A stretch of DNA of 64,000 bases, taken from the NCBI RefSeq assembly GCF_021922925.1, contig NZ_CP040786.1:2976001-3040000 (forward strand), read 5' to 3'. The translations under genes were made by a program, and so were the position numbers. The first letter of the stretch is position 1; every line of letters begins with the position of its first letter. The DNA comes from Clavibacter phaseoli (GTDB lineage Bacteria; Actinomycetota; Actinomycetes; Actinomycetales; Microbacteriaceae). Positions 41,862 through 50,913 of the stretch are shown piece after piece. Below the pieces are notes generated by a model, which did no database searches, was not told the DNA's origin, and saw nothing but the letters and a program-made list of their open reading frames with translations.

Positions 41862-41889
41862 GAAGGGCCCCGGGAGACCGGGGCCCTTC
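41862..41889. terminator. Strong hairpin terminator after tRNA-Ser
   Basis: Perfect 12-bp stem capped by a GAGA tetraloop, between the tRNA gene and the convergent response-regulator gene. Confidence 0.88.
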
Positions 41890-41925
41890 GTCGTGCGCTG
41901 GGTCGTCGTCGGGCGGGATCCCTCC

Positions 41926-42546
41926 TCAGCGCAGCACCCCCAGCTCCCGCGCCGCCGCGACCGCGGCCGTGCGGGAGCTCACGCCGAGCTTCGAGAAGAC
42001 GTGCACGAGGTGCGACTTCACGGTCGCGTCGGTGATGTGCAGGCGCGCGGCCACGTCGGTGTTCGACGCCCCGTCGGCGACGAGCCGCAGCACCTCGATC
42101 TCGCGCGACGACAGGCTCACGCGCGGGGCGCGCATCCGGGCGAGGAGGCGGCTCGCGACCGCGGGAGCGAGCGCGCTCTCGCCGGCCGCGGCCGCCCGTA
42201 CCGCCGCGAGCAGCTCGGCCGGCGGCGCGTCCTTGAGGAGGTAGCCGCTGGCGCCCGCCTCGACCGCGCTGAGGATGTCGCCGTCGCTGTCGTAGTTGGT
42301 GAGGATCAGCACGTACGGGGCCGCCTCCGCCGCCCGGATCTGCCGGGTCGCGTCGGCGCCCGTGCGCTCCTGGCCGAACTGGAGGTCCATCAGCACGAGG
42401 TCGGGATCCTCGGACGCCGCGAGCGCGACGGCCTCGGCGGGCGTCGCCGCCTCCCCGATGACGTCGATGTCCGCCGCGGCGTCGAGGACGGCGTGGAGGC
42501 CGGCGCGGACCACGGGGTGGTCGTCGGCGATGACGATGCGGATCAT
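41926..42546 (-). CDS. NarL/LuxR-family response regulator
   Basis: The 206-residue protein has a receiver domain (RIVIADDHPVVRAGL, phospho-Asp in LVLMDLQFG, KDAPPAELL) and a C-terminal LuxR-type HTH (LSSREIEVLRLVADGASNTDVAARLHITDATVKSHLVHVFSKLGV). Its ATG overlaps the stop of the histidine kinase gene (ATGA), so they form a pair. The divergent ABC transporter at 43871 is the likely target. Confidence 0.94.
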   Translation of the reverse strand: MIRIVIADDHPVVRAGLHAVLDAAADIDVIGEAATPAEAVALAASEDPDLVLMDLQFGQERTGADATRQIRAAEAAPYVLILTNYDSDGDILSAVEAGASGYLLKDAPPAELLAAVRAAAAGESALAPAVASRLLARMRAPRVSLSSREIEVLRLVADGASNTDVAARLHITDATVKSHLVHVFSKLGVSSRTAAVAAARELGVLR

Positions 42547-43721
42547 GACGGCTCGACCCCCAGGATCGCGGTGATGGCGGTGCCCCGGCCGGGCGCGCTG
42601 TCGACGTCGAGGGTCCCGCCGAGCTGGTCCACGCGCTGCGCCATGGCGCGGAGGCCGAACGAGTCGGACGCGCCGGCATCCGCGCCGACCCGGGCCGGGT
42701 CGAAGCCCGCGCCGTCGTCGCGCACGGTGAGGGTCGCGTGCGTCGCCGTGACCGCGAGGCCGATCTCCACGACGCTCGCGTCGGCGTGCTGCGCGACGTT
42801 CGCCATCGCACCCTGCGCGATGCGCAGCAGGGCCGTCTGCACGTCCATCGGCAGCGCCGGCTCCATCGGCGGGACGGCGACGTCGATGCGCAGCCCCTCT
42901 CGGCGCCACTGCGCGCTCAGCCGGCCGAGCGCCGCGCCGAGCCCCGCGTCGAGCGAGGGCGGCGCGAGCTCGCGGATGAACCGGCGCGTGTCGGCGAGCC
43001 CGTCGGCCGCGGTCGCCCGGGCCAGGCGGATGTGGTCGAGGCCCGGCCGGTCGCCGTCGGCCGCCTCGGCCGCGTGCAGCAGCATCTGGATGCTGCTGAG
43101 GCCCTGCGCGACGGTGTCGTGGATCTCCCGGGCCAGCCGCGCGCGCTCCGTCAGCACCCCCTGCTCGCGCTCGGTCGCGGCGAGCAGGTCGCGCGTGGCG
43201 ATGAGCTCCGCGACGAGCTCCTCCCGCTCGGCCGACTCGCGGGCGAGCGCCCGGTAGCCGAACCCGATGAGGAGGGCGACGCCCGCGCCGACGAGCGGAC
43301 CGATCACGCCGCCGATCGTGAACCCGCCGTGCAGCCCGAGCGCGACGACCGCGACGAGCGTCGCGACCACCACGGCGATCGGCCCGGCGGCCCGCGGCAG
43401 CGCGTGCAGGTAGAGGAAGAAGAGCGGGAAGACGAGGTAGGCCGCGTCCGGCACGAGCACGAGGAGCGCGACCCACGCGGCGGTGAGCGCGGTGATCCAC
43501 GCGGCCCCGACGGCCGCCCGCCGCGCCTCGCGCACGACCCGCACGCGGGCGCCGAGCAGGTAGAGCACCGCGAACGCGGCGGCCAGCGCGAGCGCGAGCC
43601 CGGTGCGCGGGCCGTCCGCGACGAGCACGCGGACGACCACGAGCGCGAGCAGCGCCGCGACGAGCACGTGCAGTCCGGTGCGGAGCCCCACGAACACGGG
43701 GGAGAGGGTGCGGTGGGCCAT
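42543..43721 (-). CDS. NarL-type sensor histidine kinase (HisKA_3)
   Basis: The 392-residue kinase has five or six N-terminal membrane helices (about residues 8-150) and no large extracellular domain. The HisKA_3 phospho-acceptor is in ARLAREIHDTVAQGLSSIQ near residue 198, and the ATPase domain ends with RDDGAGFDP and SFGLRAMAQRV. This is the DesK-like layout. A TACGCT box lies 10 bases before the ATG, so the mRNA leader is very short. It is divergent from the ABC permease at 43871. Confidence 0.93.
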   Translation of the reverse strand: MAHRTLSPVFVGLRTGLHVLVAALLALVVVRVLVADGPRTGLALALAAAFAVLYLLGARVRVVREARRAAVGAAWITALTAAWVALLVLVPDAAYLVFPLFFLYLHALPRAAGPIAVVVATLVAVVALGLHGGFTIGGVIGPLVGAGVALLIGFGYRALARESAEREELVAELIATRDLLAATEREQGVLTERARLAREIHDTVAQGLSSIQMLLHAAEAADGDRPGLDHIRLARATAADGLADTRRFIRELAPPSLDAGLGAALGRLSAQWRREGLRIDVAVPPMEPALPMDVQTALLRIAQGAMANVAQHADASVVEIGLAVTATHATLTVRDDGAGFDPARVGADAGASDSFGLRAMAQRVDQLGGTLDVDSAPGRGTAITAILGVEPS

Positions 43722-43870
43722 GTCCCCTGGAGCGTACGGCGGCGCGCGCGGGAGCGGATCCATCGAAAGTGGGAAGCAGGGAGCGAACCTCTCCCCGATG
43801 ACCGCGCGGGGCCCGACGGCGAGGCTGATCACGGCGGTGGGGAGGGTCCCCGGCGCCGGAAGGGTCCATC

Positions 43871-44950
43871 GTGTTCGTCGCGTGGCGTGATCTCCGTTTC
43901 GCCCGGGGCAGGTTCGTGCTCATCGGCGCGGTCGTCGCCCTCATCACCCTGCTCGTGGGGTTCCTCGCGGGCCTGACCGGCGGGCTCGCCGCGCAGGACG
44001 TGTCGGCCGTGCTCGGCCTCCCCGGGGACCGCCTCGTCCTCGCGCAGCCGGACTCCGGTCAGCCGTCGTTCGCGCAGTCCTCGCTCGACGATGCCACGGT
44101 CGCGGCGTGGCGCGGCACCGCGGGCGTCACGGCGGTCACGCCCGTCGGCATCGCGCAGGGCCGGGCCACCGGCGCGGGAGCGGATGCGGTCGCCGTCGCC
44201 CTGTTCGGGATCCCGCACGGCGCGCCGGCCTCGACCGTCGCCGACCTGGCGCCCCGCGCGGACGACGAGGTCGGGCTGTCGTCCGAGGCGGCGAGCGCTC
44301 TGCACGCGTCCGTCGGCGACCGGATCACGATCGCGGGCGCCGCCTACGACGTCGCCTCGGTCGGCGGCGACGCCTCCTACAGCCACACCCCCGTCGTCGC
44401 CCTCACGCCGGCCGCCTGGGCGGACGCCGACCGGCGGCTCGGCGGCGACGGCCGCGCGACCGTGCTCGCCGTCTCGGGATCCCCGGACTGGGCCGCCGCC
44501 GCGAGCGCCACCCGCACCTCCGCGTCGCCCGCCCTCGCGAGCCTCGGCGCGCTCGAGACCTTCAAGTCGGAGATCGGATCCCTCGCGCTCATGATCGCGA
44601 TGCTGTTCGGCGTCTCCGCGCTCGTGGTCGGCGCCTTCTTCACCGTGTGGACCATGCAGCGGGCGGGCGACATCGCCGTGCTCAAGGCGCTCGGCGCCTC
44701 CGACGCGTCCCTCGTCCGCGACGCGCTCGGGCAGGCGCTCGTCGTCCTGGTGCTCGGGATCGGCGTCGGCATGGCCGCGGTCGTCGGCCTCGGGGCGCTC
44801 GCCGGCGGCGCCCTCCCGTTCCTGCTGAGCCCGCTCACCACCGTCCTCCCGGCGGCCGCCATGGCCGTCCTCGGGCTCGCCGGCGCCGCCGTCGCGCTCC
44901 GCACCGTCACCCACGCCGACCCCCTCACCGCACTCGGGAGCAACCGATGA
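43871..44950 (+). CDS. FtsX-like ABC transporter permease
   Basis: The 359-residue protein has an N-terminal helix (about residues 14-40), an extracellular domain of about 190 residues, and three C-terminal helices (from about residue 240) with the FtsX pattern AVLKALGASDASLVRDALGQAL. This is the DevC/HrtB-like single-permease type. The GTG start is preceded by GGAAGGG. It is coupled to its ATPase by ATGA overlap. HrtBA and DevBC-like transporters export heme or glycolipids. The cargo here is unknown. Confidence 0.88.
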   Translation: MFVAWRDLRFARGRFVLIGAVVALITLLVGFLAGLTGGLAAQDVSAVLGLPGDRLVLAQPDSGQPSFAQSSLDDATVAAWRGTAGVTAVTPVGIAQGRATGAGADAVAVALFGIPHGAPASTVADLAPRADDEVGLSSEAASALHASVGDRITIAGAAYDVASVGGDASYSHTPVVALTPAAWADADRRLGGDGRATVLAVSGSPDWAAAASATRTSASPALASLGALETFKSEIGSLALMIAMLFGVSALVVGAFFTVWTMQRAGDIAVLKALGASDASLVRDALGQALVVLVLGIGVGMAAVVGLGALAGGALPFLLSPLTTVLPAAAMAVLGLAGAAVALRTVTHADPLTALGSNR

Positions 44951-45669
44951 TCTTCCTCGACGACGTCACCCTCACCTTCCCCGACGGGGACTCCCGCATC
45001 ACGGCGGTCGACCACGTCACGCTCACCGCGCCGGCGGGCGTCGTGACCGGGATCACCGGGCCGTCCGGATCCGGCAAGTCGTCGATCCTCGCGGTCGCCG
45101 CCACGCTGATCCGGCCTGACTCCGGCCGCGTGATGATCGGCGACGTCGACGCGGCGACCCTCGGCCGGAAGGAGGCGACGGCGTTGCGGCGCGACAGCAT
45201 CGGGATCGTGTTCCAGCAGTCGAACCTGGTGCCCTCGCTCACGGCGCGCGAGCAGCTGCTCGTGATGGCGGAGCTCGGCGGCGGGCGTCGCGACAGGACC
45301 GCCGTCCGTCGCCGCGCCGACGCCCTGCTCGACGCGGTGGGCCTCCTCGCGCACGCCGGCAAGCGACCCGCGCAGCTCTCCGGCGGGCAGCGGCAGCGCG
45401 TCGCCATCGCCCGCGCGCTCGTGAACTCCCCGTCCGTGCTCCTCGTCGACGAGCCCACGAGCGCGCTCGACCAGGAGCGCGGCGCGGAGATCATGGACCT
45501 CATCGCGCAGCTGACCCACGGCCAGGGCACCGCGACGATGCTCGTCACCCACGACCTCGTGCACCGCGCCGCGCTCGACCGGCTCGTCACGGTGGTGGAC
45601 GGGCGGATCGCCGATGTCGAGGAGGTCGACGCGGCGCGGGCGGCCGGGGCGGTCGCCGCGGCACGCTGA
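44947..45669 (+). CDS. ABC transporter ATP-binding protein (HrtA/LolD-like)
   Basis: The 240-residue ATPase has Walker A GPSGSGKSS near residue 38, Q-loop IVFQQSN, signature LSGGQRQR near residue 138 and Walker B VLLVDEPTSALD. The DEPTSALD form is typical of HrtA/DevA proteins. It follows the permease by overlap and belongs with the divergent NarL-type two-component pair, an arrangement known for stress-induced exporters. Confidence 0.93.
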   Translation: MIFLDDVTLTFPDGDSRITAVDHVTLTAPAGVVTGITGPSGSGKSSILAVAATLIRPDSGRVMIGDVDAATLGRKEATALRRDSIGIVFQQSNLVPSLTAREQLLVMAELGGGRRDRTAVRRRADALLDAVGLLAHAGKRPAQLSGGQRQRVAIARALVNSPSVLLVDEPTSALDQERGAEIMDLIAQLTHGQGTATMLVTHDLVHRAALDRLVTVVDGRIADVEEVDAARAAGAVAAAR

Positions 45670-45855
45670 CCCGCGCGGCGACCGCCGTGGGCGGATCCCG
45701 GGCGGCGCACGGATCCCGCACAGCGACGCGGAGCATCCTCATGCGCACGCATGCGGGACATCGCGGGTCGCCGGCCCGCGCGCACCGCCATGATGGGCGC
45801 CGGGCACTCCTCCGAGCGAGGCGGCCTCCTCGCGCATCGAGATCGGAGCACCGCC

Positions 45856-46989
45856 ATGTCCCACGACGTCGAGCCCTCGCCGGGCACGCCCGAACCGGGC
45901 ACGCCCGCCGACCGCGCCGCCCAGCGCGGCGTCACCCCGGGCGTCCTGCTCGCGGCGGAGTGGTCGTGGCGCCTGCTCGTCATCGGCATCGCGGTCGCCG
46001 CCTTCGTGTGGCTCCTCATCGCGGTCAAGGAGGTGGTCATCCCGTTCCTCATCGGCCTCCTCATCTGCGCGCTGCTGGAGCCGCTCGTGGGCGCGCTGCG
46101 GAAGCGCCGCTGGCCGGCCTGGCTCGCCATCACGTCGACGCTGCTCGGCACCGCGGTCGTCATCTCCGGGCTCGTGCTCCTGCTCGTCACGCAGATCCGC
46201 ACGGGCATCCCCACCCTGCAGCGGGAGGCGGTGGACCGGTTCGAGTCCGTCCGCGACCTCCTCGCGCAGCCGCCGTTCAACGTGGTGCCGTCCGACTACG
46301 ACGCGCTGCTCGCCTCCGCCGGCAAGGCCCTCGAGAACAGCCGCGAGGCCCTGCTCACCGGCGCGCTCGACGCGGGGCTCGGCGTCGGCCACCTCGTCAC
46401 GGGCGCGCTCCTCGCGTTCTTCACCATCGTCATCGTGCTCATCGACGGCCGGGGCATCTGGCGCTTCGTCGTCTCCGTCTTCCCCCGTCGCGCGCGCCCC
46501 GCCATCGACGGCGCCGGCCGCGCGGGCTGGGGCACGCTCTCCGCCTTCACGCGCGTGCAGATCTTCGTGGCGGCCGGCAACGCGGTCGGCATCGGCATCG
46601 CCGCGTGGCTGCTCGGGCTGCCGCTCGCGATCCCCATCGCGGTCCTCGTCTTCCTGGCCTCGTTCATCCCGGTCGTGGGCGCCATCGTGTCGGGCGCGTT
46701 CGCGGTGGTCATCGCGCTCGTGTTCGTGGGGCCGCTGCAGGCCGTGATCATGCTGGCCGCCGTCATCGGCGTGCACCTGCTCGAGTCGCACGTGCTGCAG
46801 CCGCTCGTCATGGGCGGGGCCGTGCACGTGCACCCGCTCGCGGTGGTGCTGGCCGTGGCCGCGGGATCCTACGTCGGCGGCGTCGCGGGCGCCCTGTTCG
46901 CGGTGCCCTTCGTCGCCACCCTCAACGTGATGGTCCGGTACATCGCGGGCGGCAGCTGGAAGGCCCGCACCCCCGCCGTAGGATCGTAG
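45856..46989 (+). CDS. AI-2E family (PerM/YdiK-like) membrane transporter
   Basis: The 377-residue protein has about eight membrane segments with the AI-2E pattern: an N-terminal pair (LLVIGIAVAAFVWLLIAVKEVVIPFLIGLLI), a long soluble stretch (about residues 100-180), and a C-terminal group with FLASFIPVVGAIVSG and LLESHVLQPLVMG near residue 310. Family members transport autoinducer-2, sodium or unknown substrates. GGAG precedes the ATG. A TAGGAT overlapping its stop may belong to the promoter of glpX. Confidence 0.88.
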   Translation: MSHDVEPSPGTPEPGTPADRAAQRGVTPGVLLAAEWSWRLLVIGIAVAAFVWLLIAVKEVVIPFLIGLLICALLEPLVGALRKRRWPAWLAITSTLLGTAVVISGLVLLLVTQIRTGIPTLQREAVDRFESVRDLLAQPPFNVVPSDYDALLASAGKALENSREALLTGALDAGLGVGHLVTGALLAFFTIVIVLIDGRGIWRFVVSVFPRRARPAIDGAGRAGWGTLSAFTRVQIFVAAGNAVGIGIAAWLLGLPLAIPIAVLVFLASFIPVVGAIVSGAFAVVIALVFVGPLQAVIMLAAVIGVHLLESHVLQPLVMGGAVHVHPLAVVLAVAAGSYVGGVAGALFAVPFVATLNVMVRYIAGGSWKARTPAVGS

Positions 46990-47047
46990 GGACGCACCTG
47001 CGGAGTCGACGGAGCCGCCCGCGCACGTCTCTACGGGAGGACCCCAC

Positions 47048-48034
47048 ATGACCGAGGAGAACTACTCGAATCCGGATCGCAACCTCGGGATGGAGCTCGT
47101 CCGAGCCACCGAGGCCGCGGCCATCCGCTCCGCCCCCTTCATCGGCAAGGGCGACAAGAACGCCGCCGACGGCGCCGCGGTCGACGCGATGCGCAAGTTC
47201 CTCGGCACCGTCGCCTTCGACGGACTCGTCGTCATCGGCGAGGGCGAGAAGGACGAGGCGCCGATGCTCTTCAACGGCGAGCACGTCGGCAACGGCTTCG
47301 GCCCCGCGTGCGACATCGCGGTGGATCCCATCGACGGCACGAGCCTCACCGCCGCCGGCCGCATGAACGCCCTCTCGGTCATCGCGGTGAGCGACCGCGG
47401 CAGCATGTTCGACCCGTCGGCCGTCTTCTACATGGACAAGCTCGTCACGGGGCCCGAGGGCCGCGGCGTCGTCGACCTCGACCGCCCCATCGGCGACAAC
47501 ATCCGCGCGCTGGCCGACGCGAAGGGCCTCGCCGTCGAGGACATGCAGGTCGCCGTGCTGGACCGGCCCCGTCACGCCGACCTCATCGCGCAGATCCGCG
47601 CGGCCGGCGCCTCCACCCGCCTCCTGCTCGACGGCGACGTCGCCGGCGGCATCAACGCGGCCCGCCCCGACTCGCGCATCGACATGTGCGTCGGCATCGG
47701 CGGCACCCCCGAGGGCATCATCACGGCGTGCGCGATCAAGGCGCTCGGCGGCGTGCTCCTGTCCCGCCTCGCGCCCAAGGACGAGGCCGAGAGGCAGCGC
47801 GCGATCGACGCGGGCCACGACCTCGACCGCATCCTCGACCAGGACGACCTCGTCACGGGCGACAACGCCTACTTCGTCGCCACGGGCGTCACCGACGGCG
47901 CGCTCGTCGCGGGCGTCACCCGGCACCGCGGCATGATCCGCACCTCGAGCATCGTGCTCCGCTCGCACTCCGGCACCATCCGCCGCGTCGAGGCCGACCA
48001 CCTGGTCTCCAAGTGGTACAGCCCCGCCAGCTGA
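47048..48034 (+). CDS. glpX: Class II fructose-1,6-bisphosphatase
   Basis: The 328-residue protein is a GlpX-type enzyme of gluconeogenesis: an N-terminal NLGMELVRATEAAA, metal ligands in VIGEGEKDEAPML near residue 60 and VDPIDGTSLTAAG near residue 93, the Lys/Thr region DMCVGIGGTPEGI near residue 218 and a C-terminal TRHRGMIRTSSIVLRS. It hydrolyses fructose-1,6-bisphosphate in the cytoplasm. Actinobacteria usually have only this class of FBPase, so it is probably essential for growth on non-sugar carbon. A TAGGAT box at 46979 lies 63 bases upstream of the start. Confidence 0.96.
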   Translation: MTEENYSNPDRNLGMELVRATEAAAIRSAPFIGKGDKNAADGAAVDAMRKFLGTVAFDGLVVIGEGEKDEAPMLFNGEHVGNGFGPACDIAVDPIDGTSLTAAGRMNALSVIAVSDRGSMFDPSAVFYMDKLVTGPEGRGVVDLDRPIGDNIRALADAKGLAVEDMQVAVLDRPRHADLIAQIRAAGASTRLLLDGDVAGGINAARPDSRIDMCVGIGGTPEGIITACAIKALGGVLLSRLAPKDEAERQRAIDAGHDLDRILDQDDLVTGDNAYFVATGVTDGALVAGVTRHRGMIRTSSIVLRSHSGTIRRVEADHLVSKWYSPAS

Positions 48035-48056
48035 GCCGACCCGAGCCGACCCCGTC

Positions 48057-48962
48057 ATGACCCGCACCCGCCGCAGCCTGCTGTCCCGGCTCGTCCCGCC
48101 CGTGATCGCGGTCGTCGGCGGGCAGGGCGAGTTCGCGTCGCCCGCGCGCACGATGGGCGGCGCGCGGCGGCGGGTGGTCCGGCCCGGGGCGTTCGCGCCG
48201 CCGCCGCTGCTCCGCGGCGTGCGGGTGACCGCCCGGATCGAGGGCGGCTGGCACGTCTACCGGGTCACGCCCACGGGTCCCGGCTCGCGGCGGCGCGCGC
48301 TCTACGCGCACGGCGGCGGCTGGACCCACGAGATCAGCCCGTTCCACTGGTGGCTGGTCGCGGGCCTCGCGCGGCGGACCGGCACGACGTTCACCGTGCC
48401 CATCTACCCGCTCGTCCCGTCGGGCACGGCCGCCGACGTGATCGCGCGCACGGCGGACCTCGCGGAGCAGCTCGTCGCCGAGGTCGGCCCCGGGAACGTG
48501 ACGCTCATGGGCGACTCGGCCGGCGGGCAGATCGCGCTGTCTACCGCCATGGCCCTCCGCGACCGGGGCGTGCCCGCGCCGCGCGACGTCGTGCTCCTCT
48601 CGCCCGCGCTCGACCTGTCGTTCACGGATCCGCTCATCGCGCGCATCCAGCCGACCGACCCGTGGCTCGCGGTCGACGGCATGCGCGCCGCCGTGGAGTC
48701 GTGGCGCGGCGACCTGCCGGTGGAGGATCCGCGGGTCAGCCCGCTGCACGGATCGCTCGCGGGGCTCGGCCGCGTGACGGTGTTCTCCGGCACGCACGAC
48801 ATCCTCTTCGCCGACGCGCGCGCCCTCGAGCGGAAGGCGGCCGCGGTCGGGCACCCGGTGCGGATCCACGTGGAGCCGAACCTCCTGCACGTGTACGCGC
48901 TGATGCCGATCCCCGAGGGCGCCCGCGCGCGTGACGCGATGGTGGAGCTGCTGCTCGCCTGA
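48057..48962 (+). CDS. Alpha/beta hydrolase, hormone-sensitive-lipase type
   Basis: The 301-residue esterase has the HSL-type oxyanion motif HGGGW near residue 83 and the nucleophile elbow GDSAGG near residue 155, with a DP-x-L acid region near residue 190 and a C-terminal FSGTHDIL and LLHVYALMP that would provide the Asp and His. No signal peptide is clear. It follows glpX by 22 bases and may be cotranscribed. The substrate is unknown. Confidence 0.88.
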   Translation: MTRTRRSLLSRLVPPVIAVVGGQGEFASPARTMGGARRRVVRPGAFAPPPLLRGVRVTARIEGGWHVYRVTPTGPGSRRRALYAHGGGWTHEISPFHWWLVAGLARRTGTTFTVPIYPLVPSGTAADVIARTADLAEQLVAEVGPGNVTLMGDSAGGQIALSTAMALRDRGVPAPRDVVLLSPALDLSFTDPLIARIQPTDPWLAVDGMRAAVESWRGDLPVEDPRVSPLHGSLAGLGRVTVFSGTHDILFADARALERKAAAVGHPVRIHVEPNLLHVYALMPIPEGARARDAMVELLLA

Positions 48963-49079
48963 GGCCGCCGCGCGCGCCCGGCGCCGCCACCTGCCGCCGC
49001 CGCCCGGATCGCGGCGGGGGAAGCGGCGTACGTTCGAGGAGCGGGCGACGGGGCCCGCCGTGCTCTCGGAGGTATCCAC

Positions 49080-50438
49080 ATGACCAGGACTCGCAGGACG
49101 CTCGCGGTCGTCGCGGCGGCCGCCACCGCCACCCTCCTCGCGGGATGCGGATCCGGCGGCACCGGCGCGGCCGACGCCTCGTTCACGACGGAGGCCGCCG
49201 GCACCCTGAAGGCCTGGGCCTTCGACGGCGCCGACGACGTCGGCGAGGCCCGCCTCGCGCACGCGGCCGACGCGCTCACCGGCGTGACGATCGACCTCGA
49301 CTCCACGGCGTTCGACGCGCAGAAGTTCACGACCCGCGTCGCGAGCGGACAGACGCCCGACGTGGTGCAGATGGACCGCCAGTTCGTGGCGACCTACGCG
49401 GCGCAGGACCTGATCCTCCCGCTCGACGAGTGCTACTCCGTGAACGACGTCGACCCGGCGGAGCGCTTCTACGAGTCGGTCACGAACGACATCCGCTACG
49501 ACGACGAGATCTGGGCCGTGCCGCAGTTCTTCCAGCCGCCGGCGATCATGCTCAACGAGCGCGTGCTCTCCGCGGCCGGCGTCACGGCCGACCAGTTCGA
49601 CACCTCGAAGCCCGACCAGCTGCTCGACGCCGTCGGGAAGGTCTACCGGGAGTCGGGCGGCGACCCCGCGGTGCTGGGCCTCGACGCCGTGCCCACCGCG
49701 CAGGCCGCGCTCTGGATGCTCGGCTTCGGCGGCCAGCTCGTCGACGCCGACGGGAAGCCCACGCTCGACGACGCGTCCAACCTGCCCGGCCTCGAGTTCC
49801 TGAAGCGGCTGTCCGACGCCCAGGGCGGCTACGCGAAGGGCAAGGGCTTCAGCGACGCCTTCGACACCTTCGGCGACGGCAACCAGTTCGTGAAGGACCA
49901 GGTCGGCGCGCAGATCGACGCCCAGTGGTACCTCAACGTGGTCGCGCCCTACCGCGACGACATCGACATCTCGGCGGTGCCCTTCCGGGACGCAGAGGGC
50001 CAGCCGTTCGCCGTGGCGGGCGGATCCGCGTTCGTGATCCCCGCGGGCGCCGCGAACAAGGACGCCGCGTGCGCGTGGATGCTCGACCTCACGAGCCAGG
50101 AGTCGTGGGAGGCCGCGGGCGACGTGCGCGCCGCGACCGTGACGGAGAACGGCGGCATCAACACGGGCCTGTTCACGGGATCCCCGGCCGCCGACCAGGC
50201 GATCCGCGACGCCCACGTCGTCCCGAGCGGCGACGACGGGATCGACCAGGCCATCGCGACGTTCTACGACGTGGTGGCGGAGGGCCGCTCGATCGGCGGG
50301 TCGCCGGCGGGGCAGCAGATCCAGGGCGAGCTGCAGAACGCGGTCGCCTCGACGCTCCTCGGCGACAAGACGCCCGAGCAGGCGCTGACCGACGCGCAGA
50401 CGGCGGCCATGCGGGCGTACGAGCAGGCGGCCCGCTGA
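49080..50438 (+). CDS. Sugar ABC transporter substrate-binding lipoprotein
   Basis: The 452-residue lipoprotein has a lipobox LLAGC near residue 22 and the family 1 binding-protein layout: LKAWAFDGADDVGEARL, the hinge with TPDVVQMDRQFVATYAAQ, and the C-terminal FVIPAGAANKDAACAWMLDLTSQ. It should bind a sugar outside the membrane. GGAGG lies before the ATG and TACGTT at 49029 is a possible -10. The matching permease genes are on the other strand beyond the SMR exporter gene, so the transport operon is split. Confidence 0.9.
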   Translation: MTRTRRTLAVVAAAATATLLAGCGSGGTGAADASFTTEAAGTLKAWAFDGADDVGEARLAHAADALTGVTIDLDSTAFDAQKFTTRVASGQTPDVVQMDRQFVATYAAQDLILPLDECYSVNDVDPAERFYESVTNDIRYDDEIWAVPQFFQPPAIMLNERVLSAAGVTADQFDTSKPDQLLDAVGKVYRESGGDPAVLGLDAVPTAQAALWMLGFGGQLVDADGKPTLDDASNLPGLEFLKRLSDAQGGYAKGKGFSDAFDTFGDGNQFVKDQVGAQIDAQWYLNVVAPYRDDIDISAVPFRDAEGQPFAVAGGSAFVIPAGAANKDAACAWMLDLTSQESWEAAGDVRAATVTENGGINTGLFTGSPAADQAIRDAHVVPSGDDGIDQAIATFYDVVAEGRSIGGSPAGQQIQGELQNAVASTLLGDKTPEQALTDAQTAAMRAYEQAAR

Positions 50439-50467
50439 TCCGCGGCTGACCTGCACATGGCGTGATC

Positions 50468-50501
50468 AGGGCGCCCGGGTACCGTCGGACCCGAGCGCCC
50501 T
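50468..50501 (+). terminator. Hairpin terminator after the binding-protein gene
   Basis: AGGGCG/CGCCCT and an almost complete CCCGGGT/ACCCGAG extension enclose an 8-base loop. It lies between the stop at 50438 and the riboswitch. Confidence 0.7.
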
Positions 50502-50509
50502 CCCGCGCT

Positions 50510-50551
50510 CCCGGACGACGGATCAGTACCCGGAACGCGACAAGACTGGCC
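50510..50551 (+). promoter_or_regulatory. Guanidine-III (ykkC-III) riboswitch
   Basis: The sequence contains the three conserved blocks of this class in order: CCGGACGA (50511-50518), GTACCCGG (50526-50533) and GACAAGAC (50539-50546). The two CCGG arms form the short P1 stem. The segment before GTACCCGG (GATCA) and the one after GACAAGAC (TGGCC) can pair as the class-defining pseudoknot with one mismatch and one wobble. The aptamer ends directly before GGTGGAGA, the ribosome site of the SMR gene, so ligand binding probably controls translation. I compared with the published consensus from memory; covariance scoring was not possible. Confidence 0.87.
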
Positions 50552-50564
50552 AGGTGGAGAAGCC

Positions 50565-50888
50565 ATGTCGTGGATCGTCCTCATCGTGTCCGGGGTGCTC
50601 GAGGCCGTCTGGGCCACCGCCCTCGGGAAGTCCGCCGGGTTCACCAAGCTCGGGCCGTCGATCGTCTTCGGCGTCGCGGTCGTCGCGAGCATGCTGGGCC
50701 TCGCCTACGCGATGCGCGAGATCAGCACCGGCACCGCGTACGCCGTGTGGGTCGGCATCGGCGCCTCGCTCACCGTGACCTACGCCATCGTCACGGGATC
50801 CGAGCCCGCGAGCGTCGTGAAGGTCCTGCTGCTGCTCGGCCTCGTCGGCTGCGTCATCGGCCTCAAGCTCGTCGACACCGGGCACTGA
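50565..50888 (+). CDS. sugE: SMR-family guanidinium exporter (Gdx/SugE)
   Basis: The 107-residue protein has four membrane helices and the essential membrane Glu in VLEAVWATALGKSAGF (Glu13 region), the form found in the Gdx/SugE subgroup rather than in multidrug EmrE. The STGTAYAVWVGIG helix 3 motif is also conserved. The guanidine-III riboswitch directly upstream supports export of guanidinium as its role. It is a single-gene unit; Gdx works as an antiparallel homodimer, so no partner gene is needed. It lies between a binding-protein gene and the convergent permease genes. Confidence 0.92.
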   Translation: MSWIVLIVSGVLEAVWATALGKSAGFTKLGPSIVFGVAVVASMLGLAYAMREISTGTAYAVWVGIGASLTVTYAIVTGSEPASVVKVLLLLGLVGCVIGLKLVDTGH

Positions 50889-50913
50889 GCTGGCGCGGCG
50901 CGGGCCGGGCGGG

